NCBI GenBank assembly: GCA_030446805.1
Contig: JAUJMO010000001.1
Coordinates: forward strand, 130,038-194,037
Reading direction: 5' to 3'
DNA: 64,000 nucleotides
Source of the DNA: Caulobacteraceae bacterium
Lineage (GTDB): Bacteria > Pseudomonadota > Alphaproteobacteria > Caulobacterales > Caulobacteraceae
This document shows, one piece after another, positions 23,154-31,926 of this stretch; within the stretch, counting starts at the first letter, position 1; each line of letters begins with the position of its first letter. The notes beneath the pieces are model-generated. The model was not told where the DNA came from and did no database searches. It saw only the letters and a program-made list of their open reading frames with translations. The position numbers were made by a program, and so were the translations under genes.

Positions 23154-25433
23154 TCAGCCCGTCGCGGCCGGCGTGGCGCGATCGCCGCGCAGGCCCGAGC
23201 CGCGCTTCGCCGCCCGATCCTCTCCCTTGTCGGGAGCAAACTCGGACCTGGCGTGTTCGGCGAACGTCTGCAGGGCGGCGTCGAAGCTGCGCATGCGCTG
23301 GCCGAAGCTCGTGCCCAGGGCGGCGTAGGCCGGCCGCTCCGCCGGCCAGCCCATATCCTTCGCGGGCGTGGGCTGGACGCCGGCCGGATCCAGACCCAGT
23401 GCTTCAGCCACGCGAACCGCGAACTCGGCCCAGCTGAGCGCGCCGGCGTTGGCCAGATGACGCAGGCCCGTCTCCCCGTCGATGAGGTGGTTCAACGACG
23501 TGCTCACCAGGTCCGGCACATAGGTCGGCGAGACCACGCAGTCGGAAGCGGCCCGAACCGTCCGGCCGGCCGCCAGCTCGCGCCCGACCCAAACCGCGAA
23601 GTTGTGGGGGTCGTAGGGTGAGAAGAACGCGGCGGTGCGCACCACAAGGGGACGCCCACCGGCCAGGAGCACGCGCCGTTCCGCCTCCGCCTTGCTCCGC
23701 CCGTAGACGTTCAGCGGCGAGGGCGCATCGCTTTCCAGGTAGGGCCGGTCGCTCCGACCGTTGAACACGAGGTCCGACGAGAAGGTCAGGAAGGGGGTGT
23801 CCGTCTCGGCGCAGGCTTCCGCCAGATTGGCCGCCCCGTCCGCATTGGCCCGCATGCAGCCGTCCGGGTCCTGCTCCGCCTCGTCGACCCGCACCCACCC
23901 GGCCGTGTTGATCACCGCCCAGGGCTGCAAGCTTTTCAGAGCCGCGCGTACCGAGGCCGGGTCGTCCAGCGCCAGGGTCCGACGATCGGTCAGCCGGTAG
24001 GGTATCCCGCGAATCCCACAGGCATGGGCGAACGCCCGGCCGAGCGTGCCCGTGGCCCCCGTGATAAGAAGGGGAGGGCCCGTCTCGTCGAGCTCCGCAG
24101 TGGGGACGCCGCCCAGCTTCTGCGCCGGTTTCACGCGAGGGTAGACATAGCGGATCTCGCGCCGCCACCATCCCGGCTGGGTCAGCAGCGGCGACGGTTC
24201 GCCTTCGCCGGTCGCCAGAGTGCGCAGGGTGCTGACGATCGCAGTCGGGCGCGGGGTCCCGTCCGCGCTCCGCAGGTCGAAGGGCCCGGGCTCATATTCG
24301 CCCACCGCGGCCGTCAGCAGACGGTTCCAGTCATAGCCGCCCAACAGCGCCCAGGCGGTCACGGCCTGGATCGGCACGCCGCGCGCGCGGAGCCGGTGCG
24401 CGCTTTCCCAGGCCTCATGCACCCAGCGCATCTGTTCTTCGCGCGTACAGCCGTTGTGCGACTCGGTCACGGCGATGGGCAGGCCGTACCGGGCCCAGGT
24501 CTGCTCCAGCAGCCGCTCCAATCCCAAAGGGCCGGGGTCGGCCACCCGTACGGCCTCCACGTCGGCATAACGCTGCTGGCCGTTGTCGCCGCGCGTGTGC
24601 TCCGGATAGCGGGGGAGGCGATGGTCGAGGAACCGCTCGCTGGTGAGATAATGGTTCACGCCCACCACGTCGGGCGGGCAGGGGTCGTCGGCGATAACCC
24701 GCGCCCGGTCGTCCAGGCCCAACGACTCTAGCCGCCGCCAGAAGTAGTGCCCGGGGGTGACCCGCCCGGTGAGCAGGTCCCAGGTCAGCCAACGGCGCTG
24801 GTTTTCGAACTCCGCTTGGCCGACCAGCGGCCGCGTGGAAAGCGTATGTCCAAGGTCCTCCGTCTGGATCAGCTGCGCGGCGGGATTGACCTGTCGTATT
24901 GCGCGCATGGCCAGCCGCGTGGCGTCGATCTGGTTGAGCAAAGCCAGCCACCAGGCCGCCTCGTCTCTCAGGTGCGGGTACCAGTGCCCGTAAAGGGCGC
25001 TGAACCGTGAGGTCGTCAGTGGTTCGTTGACCGGCGTGTAGGCCTCCACCCAAGGGTAACGCTCGGCGACGGCGGCGGCGTGGAGGGCCAGCCCGGTCGC
25101 AAAGCTGTCCTCGACCATGCTCGTGTACTTCGGACCGCTGCCGTGGTGCGTAAGCCCGGCGATCGGCCGCACGCCCAGGTCGCGGATGCGGTGCAGCCGC
25201 TCATCGCTCCAGCGCCAGTCCTGCCGGTCGGGCCGTTCCGGCGATACGCGCTCCCACAGCACGGGGTAGCGTAGCGCCTTGATCCCCATCCCGGCGAAGC
25301 GGTCCAGGTCCTCCGGCCGGTGCTCATGGCTCGTGCGGACCGTCTGGTCGAACCACTGGTCTCCCACCCGGTTCACCGTACACTCGTGTCCGCCCCAGAG
25401 CTCCAGGGGCCTCGTTTCCGCCGTATCCGTCAC
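23154..25433 (-). CDS. Fusion of a family-1 glycoside hydrolase-like domain and an RmlD-like sugar-nucleotide reductase
   Basis: A 759-residue two-enzyme fusion. The N-terminal part (about 1-430) resembles glycoside hydrolase family 1: the acid/base glutamate is in TPVNEPLT (Glu137) and the nucleophile in AVTESHNG (Glu324). The C-terminal part (about 453-735) is an RmlD/SDR-type domain with the NAD(P)-binding motif ITGATGTLGRAF, DEAEQDPDGCMRANADG, and the catalytic YGRSK pair Tyr577 and Lys581. RmlD reduces dTDP-4-keto-rhamnose, but the other rml genes are not here. No signal peptide, so it is cytosolic. It lies leftward, downstream of another fused carbohydrate protein. I recall similar fusions in other alphaproteobacteria, but the physiological role is unknown to me. 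Confidence 0.82.
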   Translation of the reverse strand: MTDTAETRPLELWGGHECTVNRVGDQWFDQTVRTSHEHRPEDLDRFAGMGIKALRYPVLWERVSPERPDRQDWRWSDERLHRIRDLGVRPIAGLTHHGSGPKYTSMVEDSFATGLALHAAAVAERYPWVEAYTPVNEPLTTSRFSALYGHWYPHLRDEAAWWLALLNQIDATRLAMRAIRQVNPAAQLIQTEDLGHTLSTRPLVGQAEFENQRRWLTWDLLTGRVTPGHYFWRRLESLGLDDRARVIADDPCPPDVVGVNHYLTSERFLDHRLPRYPEHTRGDNGQQRYADVEAVRVADPGPLGLERLLEQTWARYGLPIAVTESHNGCTREEQMRWVHEAWESAHRLRARGVPIQAVTAWALLGGYDWNRLLTAAVGEYEPGPFDLRSADGTPRPTAIVSTLRTLATGEGEPSPLLTQPGWWRREIRYVYPRVKPAQKLGGVPTAELDETGPPLLITGATGTLGRAFAHACGIRGIPYRLTDRRTLALDDPASVRAALKSLQPWAVINTAGWVRVDEAEQDPDGCMRANADGAANLAEACAETDTPFLTFSSDLVFNGRSDRPYLESDAPSPLNVYGRSKAEAERRVLLAGGRPLVVRTAAFFSPYDPHNFAVWVGRELAAGRTVRAASDCVVSPTYVPDLVSTSLNHLIDGETGLRHLANAGALSWAEFAVRVAEALGLDPAGVQPTPAKDMGWPAERPAYAALGTSFGQRMRSFDAALQTFAEHARSEFAPDKGEDRAAKRGSGLRGDRATPAATG

Positions 25434-25634
25434 CGCCAGCTCTCTCCCAACCCCAACTGTTAAGCCTCAGCTACCGCAAAGGTTCACGATGGCGGAATAC
25501 AAACGGATGCGAGCAGGTCGCTCCCTCGACGCAGACAACGGCGAGTGTCCTTCAGACCACACGGATCGTCCCCCGCTATCGTCAAGGCGCGTTGCTTCGC
25601 TCTCTTTCGAGACTCTCTGGCAAGGGCGACGAAA

Positions 25635-25660
25635 GGCGACAGGCGGGCTAGCCTGTCGCC
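25635..25660 (-). terminator. Second hairpin after the GT-Glf gene
   Basis: GGCGACAGGC (25635-25644) and GCCTGTCGCC (25651-25660) form a perfect 10-bp stem with a six-base loop. Read leftward it is followed by TTTCG. It probably backs up the stronger terminator at 25683-25708. Confidence 0.5.
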
Positions 25661-25673
25661 TCTGAAGTCTCTG

Positions 25674-25708
25674 AAAAGAGCAGCCGGCTCCGCCAGGGCG
25701 GAGCCGGC
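25674..25708 (-). terminator. Intrinsic terminator of the GT-Glf gene
   Basis: GCCGGCTCCGCC and GGCGGAGCCGGC (25683-25708) form a 12-bp palindromic stem that begins 5 bases after the stop codon. Read leftward it is followed by TGCTCTTTTC. This is the usual form of a rho-independent terminator. Confidence 0.7.
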
Positions 25709-25713
25709 ATCTG

Positions 25714-28125
25714 TCAGGCCGTGGCGGCGGCCTGAGTGGCCGTGGCGGCGGTGCGTTCGCCTTGCGCCTTCTCGGACAGCCGTCGATAGGTCGCCAGCGC
25801 CTGACCCACCACCTGGTCCATGTTGTAGTACCGGTAGGTCGCCAAACGCCCCACGAAGGTCACTTCGGGCGTCTGAAGCGCCAGCGCCTCGTAACGCTTG
25901 AACAACGCCTGGTTTTCCGGGCGGGGGATCGGATAGTAGGGGTCCCCCTCCGCGCTCGGATACTCATAGGTGATCGTGGTCTTCGGGTGCGACTGCCCGG
26001 TCAGGTGCTTGTACTCGCTGATCCGGGTGTAGGGGAAGGATTCCGCAGGATAGTTGACCGTTCCCACCTCCTGGAACCACTCCTGATCCAGCGTCTCGTG
26101 CTGGAACTTGAGCGAGCGGTAGGGCAGCTTGCCGTAACGGTGGCCGAAGTACTCGTCGATCGGTCCGGTGAAGACCAGCTTGTCGTGCTTCACCTCCGAT
26201 TGGACGTCGCGGAAGTCCACGCCCGTCTGCACGTCGATGTTGTCGTGGTCGAGCATGTTCTCGAACATGGCCGTGTAGCCGTTCAGCGGCATGTACTGGA
26301 AGCTATCGGTGAAATAGCGGTCGTCGGTGTTGGTCCGCGTCGGCACCCGGCTGGTGACGCTCTTGTCCAACTCCGAGGGGTCCATGCCCCACTGCTTGCG
26401 CGTGTAGCACTGGAAGAAGAGCTCGTAGAGCTCCCTGCCCACCTTGGACACGACCACGTCTTCGGAGGTGACGATCTTGGCCACCTCCTCCGCGCGGCTG
26501 TTGAGAAAGGCGTCCGCTTCCTCGTCGGTCTGGAGGTTCAGGTCGAACAGGATGTTCAGCGTGGTCCGGTTGATCGGCATCGGCATGAGCTTGTCGCGCA
26601 CGCTGGCCAGCACCCGGTGTTCATAAGGCCGCCACTCGGTGAAGCGACCCAGGTAGTTGAAGATGTCTTCCGAGTTGGTGTGGAAGATGTGCGGGCCGTA
26701 CTGGTGCATCAGCACCCCGGCCTCGTCCTTCAGGTCGAAAGCGTTGCCCGCGATGTGCGGGCGCCGGTCGATCACCAGCACCTTCTTGCCGCCGTCCGCG
26801 GCCAGCCGTTCGGCGAGCACGGACCCGGCGAAGCCCGCCCCCACGATTAGATAATCGTAGGCCTTGGCGCGGCCGATCACGGGCACGACGTTGCCCACCG
26901 TCTCTCCGTAGCGCCGCTCGGAGGCTTCGGTCCGGCGGTTGGCGGCGTCTTCGACCAGCTTTGACATGGCTTTGAAGGTGTTGTCCCAGGAGTTGTCGGC
27001 CAGCAGCTTGTCAGCCGCCTTGAGCCAGTCGTTTCCGGACGCCCGCATGGCGAGCGCCGCCTCGCAGGCGGCCACGAACTCGTCCGCGTTGTTGGCGATG
27101 CGCACGGCATCCAGATGGCCGTAGCTGCGCACCACGTCCGTGATCGGGGTGGAGACCACGGGCGCGCCGCCCGACAGGTACTCGGGCGTCTTGGTGGGGC
27201 TGATGAACTTGGTGGCCTCGTTCACCGCAAAGGGCATCAGGGCCACGTCCCAGCCGGCCAGATAGCGCGGCAGTTCGGCGTAGCTCTTGCCGCCGAGGTA
27301 GTGGATGTTGGGTCGGATCGGCAGGTCGGCAGGGTCGATCTTGACCACCGGGCCCACCATCACCAGCGCCCAGTCAGGCCGGGCGTCGGCGATCTTGCCG
27401 ATCAGCTCCAGGTCCATCCGTTCGTCGATGACCCCGTAGAACCCCAGCCGCGGGTGCTCGATCGCCGCCTGATCGGAAGGCTCGTCACCGTCCGTCATGG
27501 TTCGCGCTTGCGCTAGGTGCTCGCGATCCACAGAGGAAGGGAAGGCGTGCACATTGCCGTGCTGCTCACGCTTGGCCTCGTAAAGGCTGTAGCCGCCGGT
27601 GGTGACCAGGTCGGCCTTGGCGAACAACTCGCGCTCCAAGCCGATCAGGTCGGCCGACGCTCCCCTGAAATTGGCCAGTTCGTCCATGCAGTCGTAAACC
27701 ACCGCCGCCGCGGGCAGATGCCGTGAGCAGCTCAGCATCATGGGCGTGTAGTACCAGAGCACCGGCCGCCGGATCCCCTCGCGCATCATCATGGCGTCGA
27801 GCAGGCGGCGTACGGCTTCCTCCCGCGCGCGCTCGTCCAGCCCCTCCGGCAGGCGCGGCACCACCCGGATCACGCCGGAGCGCTCGCAAGTCTTCATCCA
27901 AAGGTCCGGCTCGGTCTGGCCGGCCTCATAGCCCAGCGGCTCTTCGAAATAGAACACCCGCCGCGTGCGCGCGAAGCGCGTCATCAGGTGCTGCGGCCGT
28001 TGGAAGACGAAGTCCCACCGGAGGTGCGAGAAACAGATCAGGGTCTCGCCGGCCTTGCCGGGCGCCGCGGTGATCATGGTCTTCGGCGCAGCGTTGAGCG
28101 CCGGCTCTCGCATGGGGGGAGCCAC
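25714..28125 (-). CDS. Fusion of a glycosyltransferase and UDP-galactopyranose mutase
   Basis: An 803-residue fusion. The N-terminal part (about 25-400) is a GT-B-like glycosyltransferase: FSHLRWDFVFQRPQHLM opens it, YDCMDELANF follows, and a nucleotide-sugar site is likely near EYLSGGAPVVSTPI. The C-terminal part (about 417-790) is UDP-galactopyranose mutase (Glf) with the FAD-binding YLIVGAGFAGSVLAERL and the motifs YGPHIFHTN and FQCYTRKQWG. It could make UDP-galactofuranose and use it in one polypeptide. The start is uncertain: GTG at 28125 with an AGAGGA upstream, or ATG at 28113. galE lies upstream in the same direction and would supply UDP-galactose, a consistent local pathway. Confidence 0.88.
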   Translation of the reverse strand: MAPPMREPALNAAPKTMITAAPGKAGETLICFSHLRWDFVFQRPQHLMTRFARTRRVFYFEEPLGYEAGQTEPDLWMKTCERSGVIRVVPRLPEGLDERAREEAVRRLLDAMMMREGIRRPVLWYYTPMMLSCSRHLPAAAVVYDCMDELANFRGASADLIGLERELFAKADLVTTGGYSLYEAKREQHGNVHAFPSSVDREHLAQARTMTDGDEPSDQAAIEHPRLGFYGVIDERMDLELIGKIADARPDWALVMVGPVVKIDPADLPIRPNIHYLGGKSYAELPRYLAGWDVALMPFAVNEATKFISPTKTPEYLSGGAPVVSTPITDVVRSYGHLDAVRIANNADEFVAACEAALAMRASGNDWLKAADKLLADNSWDNTFKAMSKLVEDAANRRTEASERRYGETVGNVVPVIGRAKAYDYLIVGAGFAGSVLAERLAADGGKKVLVIDRRPHIAGNAFDLKDEAGVLMHQYGPHIFHTNSEDIFNYLGRFTEWRPYEHRVLASVRDKLMPMPINRTTLNILFDLNLQTDEEADAFLNSRAEEVAKIVTSEDVVVSKVGRELYELFFQCYTRKQWGMDPSELDKSVTSRVPTRTNTDDRYFTDSFQYMPLNGYTAMFENMLDHDNIDVQTGVDFRDVQSEVKHDKLVFTGPIDEYFGHRYGKLPYRSLKFQHETLDQEWFQEVGTVNYPAESFPYTRISEYKHLTGQSHPKTTITYEYPSAEGDPYYPIPRPENQALFKRYEALALQTPEVTFVGRLATYRYYNMDQVVGQALATYRRLSEKAQGERTAATATQAAATA

Positions 28126-28298
28126 GGGTTTCTGTGTCCTCTCTTGGTGAGACGGGGAAACGTCGAGTCACAAACGCGAGCAACGCCAAGTGGTTCCCGA
28201 CGGCGCACGTGGGATATAGCAACAGGAAGGGCGCAATGCAAGACGGCGGTCTTGCGCAAGCCTTGCGAGCTCCGCGAGTGTCGGCCTGACGACTGAAT

Positions 28299-28344
28299 TC
28301 TATACTTGGTAACTACATGCCGTCCAAAGACGTTGCTTAAGCAA
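28299..28344 (-). promoter_or_regulatory. Possible promoter and palindrome upstream of the GT-Glf gene
   Basis: The 354-base region between galE and the GT-Glf gene is locally AT-rich here. Leftward, a -10-like TATAGA (28304-28299) lies 17 bases from TTGGAC (28327-28322), and a perfect 12-bp palindrome TTGCTTAAGCAA (28333-28344) sits just upstream, suited to a regulator. A 7-bp hairpin (GCAAGAC/GTCTTGC, 28239-28256) lies in the predicted leader. The -35 match is weak. I saw nothing else supportable in this region beyond the galE hairpin. Confidence 0.35.
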
Positions 28345-28448
28345 ATCGAGGGTCCGGAAAGGCTTGGTCAAGCTGAACGCGAGATGAACCAGCCCGCGCG
28401 CCCAGGGCGGCCGGCGCGGATTGCTGCGCTGCAACAAAACTTGACTGT

Positions 28449-28476
28449 CGCGGATGCGGACGCCCCCGCATCCGCG
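28449..28476 (-). terminator. Hairpin after galE
   Basis: CGCGGATGCGG and CCGCATCCGCG form a perfect 11-bp stem with a six-base loop, starting 4 bases after the galE stop. Leftward the downstream bases are ACAGTCAAGTTTTG, so the T run is displaced and termination may be partial. Confidence 0.5.
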
Positions 28477-28479
28477 GGC

Positions 28480-29478
28480 TCAGTAGGGCCGTTCGGTCTG
28501 CCAGCGCCAAGCTGTGCGCAGGATGGTGTCCAAATCGGAGTGGCGCGGCCGCCAGCTGAACCGGCGCTGGATTTCGCCCGCGTCTGCGACCAGGGCGGGC
28601 GGATCGCCCGCGCGACGTGGACCCACCGAGTATGGCACCCGCCCGCCCGTGACTCGGTCCGCCGCCTGCAGCACCTCCAGCACGGTGTGGCCCGCACCGG
28701 TGCCCACGTTGAGGATGAGGTTCTCTCCGCCTTCGATGAGCCGCGCCAGCGCCTCCACATGCGCTTCGGCCAGATCGACCACGTGGATGTAATCCCGGAT
28801 GGGCGTGCCGTCAGGCGTGTCGTAGTCGTCGCCGAACACCGTAAGCGGCTTGGCCCGTCCCAGCGCCGCCTTGGCGGCCAGCGGGATCAGGTGGCTTTCC
28901 GGCTCATGGCTTTCCCCGATCTCCCCGTCCAGATCGGCCCCGGCGGCGTTGAAGTAGCGCAGCGCCGTCCAGCGGAACGGATAGGCCGCGCCGAAGTCGG
29001 CCAAGGCGCGTTCGAACACGAGCTTGGTCCAGCCGTACGGGTTGATCGGCTGCGTCGGGTGCGCCTCCGGAATGGGGGAGTATTGGGGCGTGCCGTAGAC
29101 CGCCGCGGTGGAGGAGAACAGAAAGGCCTGGACCCCGGCCTCGATCAAGGCGCCCGCAAAGGCGTTGGCCGCGGAAACATTGTTGTCCCAGTATTTGAAC
29201 GGATCGCGGACGCTCTCTCCCACCTCGATGAAGGCCGCGAAGTGGAGCGCGCCCACAATCCCGTACTGGCGCACGAGGCTCTTCACGAGTTCGCCGTCGC
29301 GCAGGTCGCCCTGGTGGAGGGGCCCCCACTTCACCTGCGGCGCATAGCCCTTGGACAGGTTGTCCAGAGTGACCGGGAGATAGCCCGCCCGGTGCAACGC
29401 CTTGCAGGTCTGGGCGCCGATGAAGCCTGCACCGCCGGCCACCAGCACGGCGGGGCGGTTCGTTTGAATGTCGCTCAT
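28480..29478 (-). CDS. galE: UDP-glucose 4-epimerase
   Basis: Interconverts UDP-glucose and UDP-galactose with bound NAD; cytosolic, 332 residues. The Rossmann motif VAGGAGFIGAQTCKAL is at about 13-28. The catalytic pair is in NPYGWTKLVFE near residue 147 and the substrate loop RYFNAAGAD near 172. SVGPRRAGDPPALVAD near residue 287 is also typical of GalE. It probably feeds UDP-galactose to the downstream mutase fusion and possibly to holdfast or other envelope glycan synthesis. Confidence 0.93.
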   Translation of the reverse strand: MSDIQTNRPAVLVAGGAGFIGAQTCKALHRAGYLPVTLDNLSKGYAPQVKWGPLHQGDLRDGELVKSLVRQYGIVGALHFAAFIEVGESVRDPFKYWDNNVSAANAFAGALIEAGVQAFLFSSTAAVYGTPQYSPIPEAHPTQPINPYGWTKLVFERALADFGAAYPFRWTALRYFNAAGADLDGEIGESHEPESHLIPLAAKAALGRAKPLTVFGDDYDTPDGTPIRDYIHVVDLAEAHVEALARLIEGGENLILNVGTGAGHTVLEVLQAADRVTGGRVPYSVGPRRAGDPPALVADAGEIQRRFSWRPRHSDLDTILRTAWRWQTERPY

Positions 29479-29534
29479 GGCTGAGCTTCTAGGCGGGGCG
29501 TGCGCGCTCCTGCAACGCCCCTGCCGACAGAAGC

Positions 29535-30290
29535 CTAGTTGCGCCGCCCCAGGATCCGGTCGGCCAGCACATAGCTGAAGCCCGAGGTGAACGGCAGCGC
29601 TTCATTGAAGTATTGCTGGGTGAACAGACCCACCTCGGCGACCCGGGTGCGCGGCACGTAGACGATGTCGAACCGCCGCAAGGGCACGGCGTCCGTGCCG
29701 CCCGCGTTCGTCACCGCGTGACGCAGGTCGACCGTCTTCATCATGGGCCGGCCGTCCGGTCCGCGACGGATCACCACCACCTCGAAGCGGCGGGCGGTCG
29801 GAGTGAAGCCGCCCGCCTTCACGACGGCCTGGAGGGCGTCGATGTCGCCCGGCATCTCGTATTCGCCGGGCGTGCGGACCTCGCCCCCGACATAGACCCG
29901 CATGGGGGCGGCTTGGCGAAGGGCCACCTGGACCTCGGGCCGCACGAGCACCGGCGCATACAGGGCGGCCAGTTCGGCCTCGAGCTCCGGACCGGAACGG
30001 TCGGCCGCCATGACGGCCGGCAGCAGGCCGGGGGACACCCGACCGTCCGGACCCACGCGGACGCTGCGGTTCAGCTCGGGCGCGGTGGCCACCACCAGTT
30101 CGAGCTCGTCACCCGGGAAGAAGCGATAATCGGGTTCGGCTTCCGTCCAGTCGGCGTAGTCGACGTCGGCGAACTCGGCGGTGGGCCGAGCTCGCGGCGT
30201 GAACGGCTCGAAAGCAGGCGCCGGCACGCTGCAGGCTCCCAACAGAAGGGCGAGAGCGGCGGCCCTGAACGGGGCGGGAAGGCGGAGCAT
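29535..30290 (-). CDS. hfsD: Polysaccharide export lipoprotein, HfsD/Wza-like
   Basis: Outer-membrane polysaccharide export protein of 251 residues. The signal MLRLPAPFRAAALALLLGAC ends in a lipobox cysteine at residue 20. The poly_export domain includes DYRFFPGDELELVVATAPEL and then RVGPDGRVSPGLL, and an SLBB-like part follows with VYVGGEVRTPGEYEM. It is divergent from hfsA with a short shared promoter region, consistent with HfsD, the holdfast export channel. A GTG at 30317 with AAGGA close upstream would add nine residues; the ATG at 30290 was preferred because it gives a normal lipoprotein signal. Confidence 0.82.
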   Translation of the reverse strand: MLRLPAPFRAAALALLLGACSVPAPAFEPFTPRARPTAEFADVDYADWTEAEPDYRFFPGDELELVVATAPELNRSVRVGPDGRVSPGLLPAVMAADRSGPELEAELAALYAPVLVRPEVQVALRQAAPMRVYVGGEVRTPGEYEMPGDIDALQAVVKAGGFTPTARRFEVVVIRRGPDGRPMMKTVDLRHAVTNAGGTDAVPLRRFDIVYVPRTRVAEVGLFTQQYFNEALPFTSGFSYVLADRILGRRN

Positions 30291-30335
30291 CGACGGCACA
30301 CCGTGAAGGTTCGCCACGATCCTTAAGGGGGAGAG

Positions 30336-30350
30336 GTAAGCGATTCTTAA
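30336..30350. promoter_or_regulatory. CtrA-like binding site between hfsD and hfsA
   Basis: GTAA-N7-TTAA on the plus strand (TTAA-N7-TTAC on the minus strand) matches the CtrA consensus TTAA-N7-TTAA at 7 of 8 positions. It lies in the divergent promoter region, 46 bases before the hfsD ATG and 56 bases before the hfsA ATG. TTAA words are rare in this GC-rich window. A further TTAA is at 30323-30326. Assignment is by pattern only. Confidence 0.4.
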
Positions 30351-30405
30351 AGCGAACTCGCGAGTCTACCGGGTGAACCTGAGGACAGGTGGGAGTCGAT
30401 CGGGC

Positions 30406-31926
30406 ATGAGCGCCGCCAAACAAGGGCCGAAACCCTCCGCGTTGTCCGGCGCCCAGCTGAGCGACTGGAGCCTGCGTCCGCGCTACACCGCGGCGGACAT
30501 GGCCCAGCTGCTGTGGCGGGAGCGCTGGCTGGTGCTGGGCGTCTTCCTGGCGCTGTTCGCCTTGGGCGTCGCCCTCGCCTGGCGCATGGACAAGACCTAT
30601 CCCGCGCGGGCCAGCCTGCTGGTTCGCCTGGGCCAGGAATACGTCTACCAGCCCCGCGCCGGCGCCGACCCCCAGTCCACTACGGCCGCCAACATCAACG
30701 AGGTGCTGCAATCCGAGCGCGAGATCCTGTCCAGCGCCGGCCTCCGGCACCGGGTGATCGAGGAGCTCGGCTACGCGACAGTCTTTCCGGACAAGGCCCA
30801 ACGCTGGCGGACCGCCTCGCCCGCGCGCCGCAGCCAGCTGATCGCGGCGGGCGCCGAGACCATGGAGAAGCGCCTGGGCGCCGAAGCCGCGCCCGACCAG
30901 AACGTGCTGCGCGTCACCTACAAGGACACCGATCCTGATCGGGCCGCCCTGGTGCTGAACACCTTGATCGACGAATACCTGGAGTATCGCCGCGAGGTCT
31001 TCGCCGACGTCACCCTGCCGGCCGTGAGCCGTCAGCGCGAAGCCTTCGAAGACCAACTGGCCCAGGCCGAGCAGACCTATCAGCAGTTCCTGGCCGACAA
31101 CCGGATCGGCGACTTCGACGCGGAGCGCGCTTCCCTCAACACGCTTTACACCACGCTCAACGACACCCGGTACCGCAACCAGGCCGCGCTTTCGCAGGTG
31201 CGCGGCCGGCTGAGCGGCCAGGCCGCCGCGCTGAGCGGCGTGGCCCCTGAGATCGCGCTCTACCGAGACGTGGACGACACGGCGGCCGACCGGCTCGTCG
31301 CCTTGCGCGTTCAGCGCGAGGAGCTCCTCACCCGCTACCGCCCAGAAGCCGGACCTGTACGGGAGGTTGATCGCCAGATCGCGCAATTCGAATCCGCGGT
31401 GGCCGCTGGCAAGGGTCGGGGCGAGCAGCTCCGCCGGATCGGCGTGAATCCGATCTATCAGACCGTGGCCACCGACCGCGCCCAGGCTCGCGCGGAAGCG
31501 GCCAGCCTGGAGAACAGCGTGGGAGCCATCGCGCGGCAACTGAATGAGATCGCCGCCCGGCGCCAGCAACTCGCCGCTCTCGAACCCCGCTACCAGCAAC
31601 TCCAGCGCCAGCGCGAAGTGCTGGCCGCAAACGTCCGCGCCTTCGCCGCCCGCGAGCAACAGAGCCAAGCGGCCCAGGCGGTGGCTCAGAGCGCCAGCGA
31701 CAACGTCCGGGTGGTCGAGCGAGCCCTGCCTCCCGTGCGCGGAAACAGCCTCCGCCGCGAAATCCTGATCCTGTCCTTGCTCCTGGCCCTCGGGACTGCG
31801 CTGGCCGTGGCCTTTACTCGGATCTTCCTGCGGCGCGGGTTCGCCACGCCCGCATCCGCCTCGCGCACCCTGGATCTTCCCGTGCTGGCCACGGCGCCGG
31901 CCGCCTCTCGTGGAGCCGCCGCATGA
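30406..31926 (+). CDS. hfsA: Holdfast polysaccharide chain-length/export protein HfsA-like (Wzz/Wzc N-terminal type)
   Basis: Inner-membrane polysaccharide co-polymerase of 506 residues. The first membrane helix (WLVLGVFLALFALGVALAW, about 44-62) is followed by a Wzz-like periplasmic domain starting PARASLLVRLGQEYVY, a long coiled-coil part rich in Gln/Ala/Arg (about 210-440), and a second helix ILILSLLLALGTALAVAF near residue 455. There is no kinase domain, which is encoded separately by the next gene. The ATG at 30406 has GGGAG upstream; a GTG at 30373 is in frame. The stop overlaps the next start (ATGA). Confidence 0.85.
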   Translation: MSAAKQGPKPSALSGAQLSDWSLRPRYTAADMAQLLWRERWLVLGVFLALFALGVALAWRMDKTYPARASLLVRLGQEYVYQPRAGADPQSTTAANINEVLQSEREILSSAGLRHRVIEELGYATVFPDKAQRWRTASPARRSQLIAAGAETMEKRLGAEAAPDQNVLRVTYKDTDPDRAALVLNTLIDEYLEYRREVFADVTLPAVSRQREAFEDQLAQAEQTYQQFLADNRIGDFDAERASLNTLYTTLNDTRYRNQAALSQVRGRLSGQAAALSGVAPEIALYRDVDDTAADRLVALRVQREELLTRYRPEAGPVREVDRQIAQFESAVAAGKGRGEQLRRIGVNPIYQTVATDRAQARAEAASLENSVGAIARQLNEIAARRQQLAALEPRYQQLQRQREVLAANVRAFAAREQQSQAAQAVAQSASDNVRVVERALPPVRGNSLRREILILSLLLALGTALAVAFTRIFLRRGFATPASASRTLDLPVLATAPAASRGAAA

